Assembly (NCBI GenBank): GCA_040219085.1
Contig: JAVJTC010000021.1
Span: 47,717 to 111,716, forward strand
Length of the DNA: 64,000 bases
Direction: 5' to 3'
Source of the DNA: Acidimicrobiales bacterium
Lineage (GTDB): Bacteria > Actinomycetota > Acidimicrobiia > Acidimicrobiales > JAVJTC01
Program-made: the position numbers and the translations under genes
The notes under the pieces: generated by a model
The model's database searches: none
What the model was told of the DNA's origin: nothing
Seen by the model: the letters and a program-made list of their open reading frames with translations, nothing else
In this document: positions 34,633-43,505 of the stretch, in pieces
Numbering within the stretch: position 1 is the first letter of the stretch
Layout: each line of letters opens with the position of its first letter

Positions 34633-34885
34633 GAAAGTCTCCTCGGGCAGGGCGAGATGCCGGACTTCTTCTTCTCCGGTCCACTGAACCCGCGAACGGC
34701 CCTCCGGACCAGGGGACTACGTCCTGACACTGCGCCGCTACCTGAAGCTGACCGGGACTCGCCCACTTCGGTCTGAAGAACTCCCGACACCCGGGATTCT
34801 GCGACGGACCGCCGCCGACGCAATACTGGTGCCTCACGGCGCGAGGTGCCGAGGCCTCACGACCGCCCGGAAAGGGAGACCCCCG

Positions 34886-35566
34886 ATGACCTCTGAGGAC
34901 TGGATCACGTTCGACCCGGCGGACAGCGACCCGATGTCGTGTCAGCTCACGCTGTCGCAACTCATCGTCCCCCGACCGATCGCGATGGTCTCGACCACCA
35001 GCCCCGACGGGGTCCACAACATCGCTCCGATGAGCTACTTCCTGCCGATCACCGGCGATCCGATGCTCGTCGGCATCTCCATGGGTCTGCGCGAGGACGG
35101 CGGCCAGAAGCACACGTACGAGAACGCCATGGCGTCGGGCGACTTCGTCATCAACGTGTGCTCGGAGGTCTTCGCAGACCACATCGAGACGGTGGCCCTC
35201 GAATGCCCACCCGAGGTGGACGAGTACGAGCTCGCGGGGTTCACCCCGATACCGGCCACGAAGGTGTCGTCGCCCGCCATCGCCGAGGCCGTCGCCCGAC
35301 TCGAGTGCCGGGTCAGCCAGGTGGTCGAGCTCGGCACGCCCGGCCTCCCGTTCGGTGAGGTGCACCTCGTGATCGCCGAGGTGGTCTGGGCGTGCTGGTC
35401 ACCGGAGATCCTCAACGAGAGGGGCCGGATCGACCCGGAGCGCCTCGCCCCCATCGGCCGACTCGGCCTGCGGGCCTTCGTGCGCACGGTCCCCGACGGC
35501 GTCTACAGCATCCCCCGGGTCCCCTGGACCGAGTACGCGACGAAGGCGGGCCTCGAGACGCGCTGA
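34886..35566 (+). CDS. Flavin reductase-like FMN-binding protein
   Basis: 226 residues from ATG 34886, chosen for the GGGAG before it; a longer frame starts at 34829. The segment LTLSQLIVPRPIAMVSTTSP then DGVHNIAPMSYFLPITGDP is the FMN-binding split barrel of flavin reductase-like proteins, and FVINVCSEVF and EYELAGFTP follow in the usual order. It would reduce flavin for a partner oxygenase or act alone; partner not seen. Ends 11 bases before the RecQ start. Confidence 0.87.
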   Translation: MTSEDWITFDPADSDPMSCQLTLSQLIVPRPIAMVSTTSPDGVHNIAPMSYFLPITGDPMLVGISMGLREDGGQKHTYENAMASGDFVINVCSEVFADHIETVALECPPEVDEYELAGFTPIPATKVSSPAIAEAVARLECRVSQVVELGTPGLPFGEVHLVIAEVVWACWSPEILNERGRIDPERLAPIGRLGLRAFVRTVPDGVYSIPRVPWTEYATKAGLETR

Positions 35567-35577
35567 CCGGCACGGCG

Positions 35578-37713
35578 ATGTCACCGCCGTCTGCGAGAGT
35601 GGCGGGGACCGATGGCAACCCGGGAGACGCGGTGACCGAGGCGACGACAGCCGACACGGCCCTCGGCGACGAGGCGCTGGCACTGCTGCGCCGCCTCACC
35701 GGGAACCCGCAAGCCGTGTTCCACGACGACCAACTGGGGGCGATCGAGGCCCTCGTCGGGGACCGCCGCCGCGTCCTGCTCGTGCAGCGCACCGGCTGGG
35801 GCAAGAGTGCCGTCTACTTCATCGCCACCCGGATGCTGCGCGACCGCGGCGCCGGCCCCACACTGCTCGTGTCGCCCCTTCTCGCTCTGATGCGCAACCA
35901 GATCGAGGCGGCCGAGCGCATGGACGTGCGGGCCGTGACCATCAACTCCACCAACCGCGGCGCGTGGTCCGCCATCGAGGAGCGCCTCGACGCGGGCGAG
36001 ATCGACGTCCTGCTGATCTCGCCGGAGCGGCTCGCCAATCCGAAGTTCCGGGCCGAGGTGCTGCCGTCCATCGGCGCCCGCAGCGGTCTGCTCGTGGTCG
36101 ACGAGGCCCACTGCATCTCGGACTGGGGTCACGATTTCCGGCCCGACTACCGCCGCCTCGTGCGGGTCCTGGACCTGTTGCCCACCGGCGTGCCCGTGCT
36201 GTGTTGCACGGCGACGGCCAACGACCGTGTGGTCGAGGACGTGACCAGCCAACTCGGCTCGGACCTGGCCCCCATCCGCGGCCCGCTGGGGCGTGAGGGT
36301 CTACGTCTGCACGCGCTCGACATCGCCCACCCCGCCGAGCGTCTGGCATGGCTCGCCGAGACGGTCCCCACCCTGCCGGGCACGGGGATCGTCTACTGCA
36401 TGACCATCGCCGACGTGGAGCGCGTCGCCGCGTGGCTGCAGTTCAAGGGGATCAGCGCCGCGGCCTACAGCGGCCGCAGCGACCCCACCGACCGTGTCGC
36501 CACCGAACAGGCGCTGCTCGACAACGACGTGAAGGTGGTGGTGGCCACCTCCGCGCTCGGGATGGGTTTCGACAAGCCCGATCTGCACTTCGTCGTGCAC
36601 TTCCAGTCCCCGGGCTCCCCCATCGCCTACTACCAGCAGGTCGGCCGGGCCGGGCGCGCGCTCGACGAGTCATGGGGCGTGCTCGTGCGCGGCCGCGAGG
36701 ACCGGGCGATCCAGGACTTCTTCGTCGACTCCGCGTTCCCCGACGCCGCCGACGCGCAGCGTGCCATCGCCGTGCTCGAGGAGGCCGCCGTGGCGCTGGC
36801 GCCCGACGAGATCCTCGGCGCCGTCAACATCGGCTGGGGCCAGTTGGAGCTCTTGATGAAGGTGCTCGAGGTGGAGGGCGCGGTGGAGCGCGACGGGTCG
36901 CGGTGGCTGCGGACTCTCACCCCGTGGACATTCGACCACGACCGCGTCGAGTCGGTCACCGCGCTGCGCCGAGCCGAGCAGACCCAGATGTCGGACTACA
37001 TCTCCGCCGAGAAGTGCCGCATGGAGATGCTGCGGGGGTTCCTCGACGACCCGGCGCCCGAGCCGTGCGGGTTGTGCGACAACTGCACCGGCGACTCGCT
37101 CGCGTCGGCGCCGTCACCGGCCGCGGTGCAGGAGGCCGTCGAGTTCCTGAGGGGCTCGGACCTCGTCATCGAACCCCGCAAGCAGCGCCCGCCCCGCAAG
37201 AAGATCCCCGACCACCTCCGCAACGAGGTCGGACGGATGCTCGCCGTCTGGGGCGACGGAGGCTGGGGCCGCCTCGTGATGCAGGGCTGTGACGCCGGCG
37301 CCTACGACGACGAACTCGTGGAGGCCGCGGCCGCCCTGATCGGCCAACGGTGGAAGCCCGACCCGGCCCCCACCTGGGTCACCGCTGTTCCGTCGCGTCG
37401 CCACCCCGGATTGGTCGAGGACGCCGCGGAGCGTCTGGCAGCGGCACTCGGCCTGCAGTGCCAACATGTCGTGGTGAGGACCCGGGAAGCCCCACCGCAG
37501 GCGACCATGCACAACACGCCGATGCAGTACGAGAACGTGCGGGGCGCGTTCGCCGTCGAAGGGGACGTGCCGACGGGGCCGGTGCTGCTCGTCGACGACA
37601 CGGTCGATTCCCGCTGGACCCTCACCTCGATCGGCTACGGGCTACTCGCCGCGGGTGCGGGTCCGGTCCACCCGTTCGTGTTCGCGTCCACCACGGGAAG
37701 ATCGACGGGTTGA
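35578..37713 (+). CDS. recQ: RecQ-family helicase with C-terminal phosphoribosyltransferase domain
   Basis: 711 residues from ATG 35578. The Walker A motif is RTGWGKSAVYF near 73, the box VVDEAHCISDWGHDFRPDYR near 173, the helicase C motif TSALGMGFDKPDLHFVVHF near 330, QVGRAGR near 355 and the RecQ zinc site CRMEMLRGF with CGLCDNC near 480-500. After a linker, the last 120 residues form a phosphoribosyltransferase fold with the PRPP loop VLLVDDTVDSRWTL near 665, which shorter RecQ proteins lack. The start GTG 35632 is possible. The stop overlaps the DprA-like start, so repair or defence coupling is likely. Confidence 0.88.
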   Translation: MSPPSARVAGTDGNPGDAVTEATTADTALGDEALALLRRLTGNPQAVFHDDQLGAIEALVGDRRRVLLVQRTGWGKSAVYFIATRMLRDRGAGPTLLVSPLLALMRNQIEAAERMDVRAVTINSTNRGAWSAIEERLDAGEIDVLLISPERLANPKFRAEVLPSIGARSGLLVVDEAHCISDWGHDFRPDYRRLVRVLDLLPTGVPVLCCTATANDRVVEDVTSQLGSDLAPIRGPLGREGLRLHALDIAHPAERLAWLAETVPTLPGTGIVYCMTIADVERVAAWLQFKGISAAAYSGRSDPTDRVATEQALLDNDVKVVVATSALGMGFDKPDLHFVVHFQSPGSPIAYYQQVGRAGRALDESWGVLVRGREDRAIQDFFVDSAFPDAADAQRAIAVLEEAAVALAPDEILGAVNIGWGQLELLMKVLEVEGAVERDGSRWLRTLTPWTFDHDRVESVTALRRAEQTQMSDYISAEKCRMEMLRGFLDDPAPEPCGLCDNCTGDSLASAPSPAAVQEAVEFLRGSDLVIEPRKQRPPRKKIPDHLRNEVGRMLAVWGDGGWGRLVMQGCDAGAYDDELVEAAAALIGQRWKPDPAPTWVTAVPSRRHPGLVEDAAERLAAALGLQCQHVVVRTREAPPQATMHNTPMQYENVRGAFAVEGDVPTGPVLLVDDTVDSRWTLTSIGYGLLAAGAGPVHPFVFASTTGRSTG

Positions 37714-38735
37714 GGAACCAGGACTCGCTCGCCACCATCTTGTTGTGTGGCCGTCTCGGCGGTGGCGCGGTCACGCCCCTGAAGGCCTCGGAGTTCTGGA
37801 GCCTGTGCGACCGCGTCCGTTCGCCCGGCCCGCTGCTTGGGACGTCAGCTGGTGAGCTCGCCGAGACTCTCGACATCGACGCCGTCCGCGCGGCCTCGGT
37901 GGTCGGGTTGTTGGGCCGGGGCACGGCCGTGGCCTTCGAGTTGGAGCGCCTGACGTCGTCGGGGATCGCAACCCTCACGCCGTTCGACGACGGCTACCCG
38001 CACCGCCTCGTCGAGCGACTTGGCCACGGCGCTCCCCCGGTGCTGCACACGGCGGGGCCGGTCGAGCTGTGCGGGTTGTCGGGTGTCGCGATCGTCGGCG
38101 ATGCCGCTGCGGGGGCGTCGGACGATGCGTCCGGTGTGTCGGCCGAGGCGGCTGAGCGACTCGTCGCGGCCGGCGTAGTGGTCGTCTCGGGGGCCGGGGT
38201 CGGGATCACCCGCACGGCGATGGACGCGGCTCTCGCCGTGGAGGGAACCGTGGTCGCCGTCCTGGCAGACTCGCTGACCAACACGCTGCGCCGGCCTGAG
38301 ATCAGGCGGGCCGTCCTCGCCGGTCATGCCGTGATGTGCACGCCGTACGGGCCCGACACGCTCCGCCGGCCGGCGACCGAACGCGGCCGCCGCACGCTGA
38401 TCCACGCCCTGGCCGACGTGACATTCGTGGTTGCGGCCGACCCGGAAGGTGGCGCGTTCGCCGCCGCCGTCGAGGCGCTCGATGCCGACGTCGGCCGGGT
38501 GGCCGTGTGGCGGGGACCGGGAGAAGGACCGGGGAACGCGGCGCTGGTCGAACTGGGCGCTGTGGCGGTCACGTCGCTGGACGGGCTCACGGCTCTGGTG
38601 GGTGGCGGCACCCCAGCTCCGAATGTGCCCGACGCTCCGCCCGAACCGTCCGAGGTCGCCCCCGCCGAGCCACCGGCGTCATCGGTACCGCCGGTGACGG
38701 AGCAGGCGTCACTGTTCGATCCACCGGACTCGTGA
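37710..38735 (+). CDS. DprA/Smf-like Rossmann-fold protein
   Basis: 341 residues from TTG 37710, which overlaps the RecQ stop (TTGA). The fold signature is VAIVGDAAAGASDDASGVSA, then ERLVAAGVVVVSGAGVGITR and AVEGTVVAVLADSLT, the order of strands seen in DprA/Smf proteins that load RecA on single-stranded DNA. DprA normally has SG-x-A-x-GID; here it is SGAGVGIT, so binding may differ. Lacks the DprA C-terminal winged helix; instead it ends in a Pro-rich tail. With RecQ/PRTase it forms a two-gene unit that may process foreign DNA. Confidence 0.78.
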   Translation: MRNQDSLATILLCGRLGGGAVTPLKASEFWSLCDRVRSPGPLLGTSAGELAETLDIDAVRAASVVGLLGRGTAVAFELERLTSSGIATLTPFDDGYPHRLVERLGHGAPPVLHTAGPVELCGLSGVAIVGDAAAGASDDASGVSAEAAERLVAAGVVVVSGAGVGITRTAMDAALAVEGTVVAVLADSLTNTLRRPEIRRAVLAGHAVMCTPYGPDTLRRPATERGRRTLIHALADVTFVVAADPEGGAFAAAVEALDADVGRVAVWRGPGEGPGNAALVELGAVAVTSLDGLTALVGGGTPAPNVPDAPPEPSEVAPAEPPASSVPPVTEQASLFDPPDS

Positions 38736-38756
38736 ACAGCTAACTCGAAACCACCA

Positions 38757-38780
38757 GTGGTAGTAGTGCTTTGCTACCAC
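38757..38780. promoter_or_regulatory. Operator of the MazEF operon
   Basis: GTGGTAG (38757-38763) and CTACCAC (38774-38780) are perfect 7-bp inverted arms. TAGTAG motifs recur on both sides. It lies 15 bases before the antitoxin start at 38796, the usual place for a ribbon-helix-helix antitoxin operator. Confidence 0.65.
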
Positions 38781-38795
38781 TAGTAGTATCAAGGT

Positions 38796-39014
38796 ATGAA
38801 ACTGAGCGTCAGCCTCCCCGACGAGGATGTCGAGTACCTCGACGCCTACACGAAGTCCCAGGGCCTCGATTCACGTTCGGCGGCAGTCCGGAAGGCCGTG
38901 CGTCTGCTGCGGGCATCAGAACTCGGCGCCGCGTACGAAGACGCCTGGACGGACTGGGCCGATGGGGACGACGCGGAACTCTGGGATGCTGCCACGGCTG
39001 ACGGTCTCGGCTGA
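38796..39014 (+). CDS. Ribbon-helix-helix antitoxin (MazE-like)
   Basis: 72 residues: MKLSVSLPDEDVEYLDAYTK then SQGLDSRSAAVRKAVRLLRA, a ribbon-helix-helix domain like mycobacterial MazE9, with an acidic C-terminal tail (DWADGDDAELWD) that would block the toxin groove. The stop TGA shares one base with the MazF start. Confidence 0.9.
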   Translation: MKLSVSLPDEDVEYLDAYTKSQGLDSRSAAVRKAVRLLRASELGAAYEDAWTDWADGDDAELWDAATADGLG

Positions 39015-39361
39015 TGCGCCGTGGCGAAATCCGTTGGGTGGACCTCGATCCGGCCCGCGGCGCGGAGTCCGACAAGAAGCGGCCGGCGATCATCGTCGGC
39101 AATGACGGCGCGAATACATCGGCCAGCCGCTTGGGCCGAGGCGTCATCACCGTCGTGCCGGTAACCACCAACACCGACCGGGTCTACCCGTTCCAGGTGC
39201 TGGTCAGCACACAGGCGAGCGGCCTGCCGCACGACTCGAAGGCTCAAGCCGAGCAGGTCCGATCGGTCGCCGTCGAGCGGATCGGCGCCAGGGTCGGGGC
39301 CCTGTCGGCCGACGAGCTAGCGGCTCTCGACGACGCTCTACGACTGCACCTCGCACTATGA
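39014..39361 (+). CDS. mazF: MazF-type endoribonuclease toxin
   Basis: 115 residues: MRRGEIRWVDLDPARGAESD then KKRPAIIVGND, the MazF/PemK fold with the catalytic Arg in the first loop and Thr/Ser in VVPVTTNTDRVYPF. MazF cuts single-stranded RNA at short sites; the antitoxin directly upstream neutralises it. Full length and intact. Confidence 0.93.
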   Translation: MRRGEIRWVDLDPARGAESDKKRPAIIVGNDGANTSASRLGRGVITVVPVTTNTDRVYPFQVLVSTQASGLPHDSKAQAEQVRSVAVERIGARVGALSADELAALDDALRLHLAL

Positions 39362-39416
39362 AGCACCTCCCGAGACCGCCGATCGAGGCCGTTCCCATGT
39401 CACGACCAACCGGTAC

Positions 39417-40487
39417 ATGACACTGATGATCTCCCATACCGCCCGTGACTCTCTGACCGCCCGCCACCTCCTACCGGAACCGCCGAGCGCCACAGTGGCC
39501 GAGCTCGGACTGGAGTCCGATGACGGCGTCGACCTCGCCGACCGCTACCGCGGATGTCTGCTCGCCGGAGCCATGGGTGACGCACTGGGTCGCCCTGTCG
39601 AGGGGATGCCCCGCGAGGAGGTCGTGCGGCCGGTCAGTGAGTTCAAACCGTGGCGAGGCTGGGAGCAAGGCCCGATCGGCACGATCACCGACGACACGCA
39701 GCTGACGATGGTCGTGGCCGAATGCCTCCTGGCCAACGGCGGACGGATCGACCCCGCCGACCTGGCCGCCAGGTTCGTCGAGTGGCTCCCCGTGGCCCGT
39801 GGAATCGGGCACGCGACCAGCATGGCCGTGTCGTCTCTCGCCGCTGGCACACCGTGGTGGGAAGCGGGCGAGGCCTCCGCTGGGAACGGGGCCGCGATGC
39901 GGGCCGCCCCGGTGGGGCTGGCGTTGCGAACCGACCCGGCTGCGCTGCGGGAACAGGGCGCCCTGTCGGCGATCCCGACCCATGCGGACCCGTTGGCCGT
40001 TACGTCGACGGTGTTGATGGCTTCGGCGGTCGCGTGGTGTGTCGGCCGGGCGCCGGGGACCGACGCCATCGGCCTGTTGGACCACCTCGCTGTCGCAAGC
40101 GAGGGCCTGTGGGACGAACCGGTGGAGGAACGCCACCTCGAACGGTCCGGAACGGTGCGGTTGTCGGAGCGGATCGCGGAGATCGGCGACATGGTCGACT
40201 GGCCCTCCGGCCGGGCCTTCGACCACCTCTACAACGGCGCGTTCGTCCTCGAAAGCTTCCCGGCTGCGCTGTGGTGCTTCCTGTCTGCGCCCGACGACCC
40301 GGAGGCCGTCGTGGTGACAGCCGCGGGCGGCGGCCGCGACGCGGACACCGTGGCGTCGATGGCGGGCAACCTCGCCGGAGCGTTCAACGGCACGCACTTG
40401 CTGCCGCAGCGGTGGCTCGACGAACTCGAGTACCCGGACCACCTCGTCGAATTGGCGGATGGCCTGCTCGCTCTCAGCCAGACGTGA
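39417..40487 (+). CDS. ADP-ribosylglycohydrolase family protein
   Basis: 356 residues. The metal-binding motifs of the family are present: GCLLAGAMGDALGRPVEGM near 44-62, TITDDTQLTMVVAE near 90, GNGAAMRAAPVGLA near 160 and GGGRDADTVASMAGNLAGAF near 298. These enzymes remove ADP-ribose from proteins or nucleic acids with two magnesium ions. A start at ATG 39426 or later is possible because the first 35 residues are not conserved. It lies between MazEF and a small unknown gene; a role in reversing toxin- or phage-linked ADP-ribosylation is conceivable but not shown. Confidence 0.9.
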   Translation: MTLMISHTARDSLTARHLLPEPPSATVAELGLESDDGVDLADRYRGCLLAGAMGDALGRPVEGMPREEVVRPVSEFKPWRGWEQGPIGTITDDTQLTMVVAECLLANGGRIDPADLAARFVEWLPVARGIGHATSMAVSSLAAGTPWWEAGEASAGNGAAMRAAPVGLALRTDPAALREQGALSAIPTHADPLAVTSTVLMASAVAWCVGRAPGTDAIGLLDHLAVASEGLWDEPVEERHLERSGTVRLSERIAEIGDMVDWPSGRAFDHLYNGAFVLESFPAALWCFLSAPDDPEAVVVTAAGGGRDADTVASMAGNLAGAFNGTHLLPQRWLDELEYPDHLVELADGLLALSQT

Positions 40488-40506
40488 GGAGCGCACCGGG
40501 CCGAGT

Positions 40507-40532
40507 GACCGCCATCCGCTCAGCTGGCGGTC
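40507..40532. terminator. Stem-loop between convergent genes
   Basis: GACCGCCA (40507-40514) and TGGCGGTC (40525-40532) form an 8-bp stem with a 10-base loop, between the hydrolase stop and the stop of the leftward small gene. No T-run is visible. Confidence 0.55.
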
Positions 40533-40825
40533 TGGTCGTCTCCATCAGCATCGTCAGCCGGCTCGACCGAATCGAGAAACTCGGTCAGGTCGTCGTCGAT
40601 GGTGTCGTACCCGTAGTCGCCGAGGATGGCGTGATAGCGCAACATCACCCGGTCCTCGTCGAGCGAGATACCGACCTCATCGGCGACCTCGGCGACTTCC
40701 TCGACAAGCGCCCGGCTCCACGCAGCGAACACCACCCACATGACGTCCCCGATCTCCTCGAGGCGCCCGACTCGAGCAATCAGATCGCCCGGGTTCTCGA
40801 CCACGCGTCCTTCGGTACCTGCCAT
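40520..40825 (-). CDS. Small acidic protein, function unknown
   Basis: 101 residues from ATG 40825 with AAGGAG upstream: MAGTEGRVVENPGDLIARVG, then RLEEIGDVMWVVFAAWSRAL. Predicted helical, very acidic at the C-terminus, one Trp-rich hydrophobic helix too short to be a membrane span. No family recognised and no coupled neighbour. Confidence 0.7.
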   Translation of the reverse strand: MAGTEGRVVENPGDLIARVGRLEEIGDVMWVVFAAWSRALVEEVAEVADEVGISLDEDRVMLRYHAILGDYGYDTIDDDLTEFLDSVEPADDADGDDQTAS

Positions 40826-40965
40826 CAAACCGCTTCTCCTTCTCGAACAACCCTCACAGACATGTACGCGGAATCTGTGACATCGGTCAGCGCCGTCGAC
40901 CGCCGTGCGCGTGCACTACGTTGGCCAACGAGGCGGAGCGACACGGGTCTTCGAATCCCGGCGCT

Positions 40966-40971
40966 AGGAGG
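40966..40971 (+). promoter_or_regulatory. Strong ribosome binding site that sets the start
   Basis: AGGAGG ends six bases before ATG 40978. A longer open frame begins at 40921, but this site shows that translation begins at 40978. Confidence 0.8.
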
Positions 40972-40977
40972 ACTCTG

Positions 40978-41940
40978 ATGGCCGACCGGCCCACATTCGT
41001 CGTCATCTGGAACCCTGAGATCTGGCCGGCGTCGAACCGAGACAAGAAGACGTTCCGGAAGGAATGGACCCGGACAGTCAGGGCCACCCGGCGCAAGAAG
41101 GCCACGGACGTCGTGTGGGGGTGGTCGTTCGGAAGAGCGACCGAGAACTCTGACATTCAGGTCGGCGACCGGGTCTTCTTCCTTCGAGTCGGCGAGAGCG
41201 AGGAGCGGGGTTTCCTGGCGGCCGGTCGCATTCACAGCGACTCCGAGGGAAGTCCCGTCTGGTTCGACGCGCACTGGCACGGCACGGGGAAACCGCAGGC
41301 CTACGTGGACATGCGGCTCGACTCTGCGGTGCCACTCGACGACCCGCTTTCGAAGGCCACCGTCGATGCCGCAATTCACGACATCGCCAAGCCGCTCAAG
41401 ATCCAATCGAGTGGAACCCGGCTCAAGCCCGACGTCGCCGACCGGCTCGAGCGGCTCTGGGCGGCGCACACCGGCGGCGCATCAGCCACCCCCAAGATCG
41501 AGTTCCGTCAGTACGACCCGGAGACGGTCGAGGCTCTGAGGCCGAGGAGGAAGAAGGGCGCCAAGAAGATCGAGCGGAGAGTCCAGGACCGCTACGCGAT
41601 CGCCCTGGGAAAGGCACGCCACGAGGTCACACGACCGGCCTACACGATCGATGGCATCCCGGGGAAGAAGCTGGCTGACTTGTTCGATCGCAAGACGAAC
41701 ACGCTGATCGAGGCGAAGGTGAGGCCACAGCCAGCCGTCGTCGCTGCAGCCATCGAACAACTCCGTGAGTACGCCTCGTTCCACCCGGACAGCCCGAACC
41801 TCGAGCTGCTCTTCGCGCGGAAGCCGAAGCCGGCCGAACTGGAACTGATTCTCTCGCAGGGCATCCGGTGCACATGGCCGAGCTCCTCGAGCACTCGGAT
41901 CAAGGGGTTTCGATCGGCGGAACCTGAAGGCTGGCGGTAG
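40978..41940 (+). CDS. EVE-like domain fused to PD-(D/E)XK nuclease
   Basis: 320 residues. The N-terminal 140 residues (FVVIWNPEIWPASN, then WGWSFGRATE, GDRVFFLRVGESEERGFLAA) match the PUA/EVE fold, a reader of modified bases. The C-terminal half has the nuclease core DLFDRKTNTLIEAKVRPQPA, with Asp near 240 and the E-x-K of IEAKV near 250, and a Gln-Glu helix (AAIEQLREYASF). The pair of reader and nuclease is typical of modification-dependent (type IV) restriction enzymes. The stop TAG abuts the HNH gene start, so the two are probably translated together. Confidence 0.82.
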   Translation: MADRPTFVVIWNPEIWPASNRDKKTFRKEWTRTVRATRRKKATDVVWGWSFGRATENSDIQVGDRVFFLRVGESEERGFLAAGRIHSDSEGSPVWFDAHWHGTGKPQAYVDMRLDSAVPLDDPLSKATVDAAIHDIAKPLKIQSSGTRLKPDVADRLERLWAAHTGGASATPKIEFRQYDPETVEALRPRRKKGAKKIERRVQDRYAIALGKARHEVTRPAYTIDGIPGKKLADLFDRKTNTLIEAKVRPQPAVVAAAIEQLREYASFHPDSPNLELLFARKPKPAELELILSQGIRCTWPSSSSTRIKGFRSAEPEGWR

Positions 41941-42849
41941 ATGGACCGGGAACTCCGCGTCCGGCAAGCAGCCTTCGAGTTCCTCGCCCAGCGGTGCCCG
42001 GAACCCGACGACACGATCCACTGGCGAGACCTTCAGAGTCGCTTCATCGTCGACGGCGAGCCGGTCATTCTGATCGGCCAGAAGGGGATCTGGAAGCCGA
42101 AGCAACTCGATCTCCCGATCAGCCTCATCACTGCCCCACCCAAGCCCAACAAGCCGGCCCCATATGACGATCACGTCACCGATGACGGCCTCCTCGCATA
42201 CCGGTACCGGGGGGACAATCCCAGCCATCCCGACAACATCGCAGTTCGCCGGTGCTTCCAAGACCAAGTTCCGTTGATCTACTTCCACGGAATCGAGAAG
42301 AGCATCTACCTGCCGGTCTGGCCCGTTTTCGTCGTGGCCGATTCGCCCGGAGCGTTGACTTTCACAATTGCAGTCGAAGACCCGATCGCTCTGAGGCCCG
42401 ATCTCACCATTGAGCAGATCGACCCAGCCCAGAGGCGCTACACCACTCAGCTGGTGAAGCGCCGCGTTCACCAGGCCGCGTTCAGGGAGCGGGTGCTGGC
42501 GGCCTACCGGCGGACATGCGCGATATGCAGACTCAATCAGGCCGAGCTCCTCGAGGCCGCCCACATCATCCCCGACTCGAGTTTCGACGGGGACCCTGTC
42601 GTCCCGAACGGACTGTCGCTATGCACCATTCACCACGCGGCGTTCGACCGTCACATCCTCGGAATCCGGCCCGACCTCGTCATCGAGCTTCGCCAGGACA
42701 TCCTCGACGCAATCGATGGCCCGATGTTGCGGTACGGACTCCAAGGCTTCCATGGCGAGAAGCTGCTCATGCCCCGCTCTGCAACGGACCGGCCAGACGC
42801 TGATCGGCTCGAGCGCCGCTATGAGGAGTTCCGCACCATCGCGGCTTGA
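41941..42849 (+). CDS. HNH endonuclease of the restriction-like family
   Basis: 302 residues, starting at the base after the previous stop. Its N-terminal region (PYDDHVTDDGLLAYRYRGDN then PLIYFHGIEKSIYLPVWPVF) is the conserved domain found with many modification-linked HNH nucleases. The HNH core has CAICRLNQAELLEAAHIIPD near 195-215, with the metal-binding Cys pair, LSLCTIHHAAFDRHILGI near 225, and the ending RLERRYEEF. It probably cuts DNA. Immediate pairing with the EVE/nuclease gene suggests a joint restriction module. Confidence 0.87.
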   Translation: MDRELRVRQAAFEFLAQRCPEPDDTIHWRDLQSRFIVDGEPVILIGQKGIWKPKQLDLPISLITAPPKPNKPAPYDDHVTDDGLLAYRYRGDNPSHPDNIAVRRCFQDQVPLIYFHGIEKSIYLPVWPVFVVADSPGALTFTIAVEDPIALRPDLTIEQIDPAQRRYTTQLVKRRVHQAAFRERVLAAYRRTCAICRLNQAELLEAAHIIPDSSFDGDPVVPNGLSLCTIHHAAFDRHILGIRPDLVIELRQDILDAIDGPMLRYGLQGFHGEKLLMPRSATDRPDADRLERRYEEFRTIAA

Positions 42850-42898
42850 CGCTCGGCAGCTATCGGATGGCAGCCGGCGGGGTCGTCGTCGGTTCAGT

Positions 42899-43279
42899 TC
42901 AGCGGCGGATGCGGCGGGCGAGGTCGTCGACCAGGTCGCGTGCGCGACTTGCAGCAGCGGACGCTGTCTCGGTGACTCCGCCAGGTGCCTGGCGTGTGCC
43001 GACCTCGTACCACCAGGTCTCACCGTCGGATTCCTGGAGCGCGTCGAGATCGGCCCGGGTGGACGCGAACTCCGGATCGTCGTGCCACGCCTCCCAGTCC
43101 GCGCGTGTGTTCCAGGTTCCAACGATCACCCTGGCGTTCTTCTCGTCGACCGGGAACAGAATCTGAGCTCCGGCGAAGCCCTCGCGGTCCGCCGCGCCGG
43201 CAAGTCGTTCGGCCATCGCCGCGTCCCAGGCGGCCTCTCTCCCTTCGACCACCCGAACCCGTGTCATCACGGTCATCAT
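42899..43279 (-). CDS. Antibiotic biosynthesis monooxygenase-like (ABM) protein
   Basis: 126 residues: MTVMTRVRVVEGREAAWDAA then MAERLAGAADREGFAGAQIL, followed by NARVIVGTWNTRADWEAWHD. This is the small ferredoxin-like ABM barrel, here about 100 residues plus a basic C-terminal helix (RARDLVDDLARRIRR). Reaction unknown; alone between two defence genes on the other strand. Confidence 0.83.
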   Translation of the reverse strand: MMTVMTRVRVVEGREAAWDAAMAERLAGAADREGFAGAQILFPVDEKNARVIVGTWNTRADWEAWHDDPEFASTRADLDALQESDGETWWYEVGTRQAPGGVTETASAAASRARDLVDDLARRIRR

Positions 43280-43505
43280 CTTCGCAACCCCTCATTTGAG
43301 TGTCAGTCATGAGGAGGTACCCAGATCCTCATCGCCCGAACCACCGCGACCTCGAGCAGGAACGAGACACTGTGGTCCTCAGACCGGCGAGTTCCGTCAC
43401 GGCATTCGAGTAGATGGTCAGGGCGCACCTGTTCGACTGCGGTACGGTCGTGCAAGCGGCGGCCACTCACCGGAGTCATCTTGCAATGAATCGGCGAGCC
43501 AGGAC

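Noticed and set aside
40945..40970. A T-arm-like string ACGGGTCTTCGAATCCCGG that hints at a tRNA
   Set aside because: The stem pairs only four bases with an oversized loop, and no anticodon arm or acceptor stem is present upstream. It also overlaps the ribosome site of the EVE/nuclease gene.
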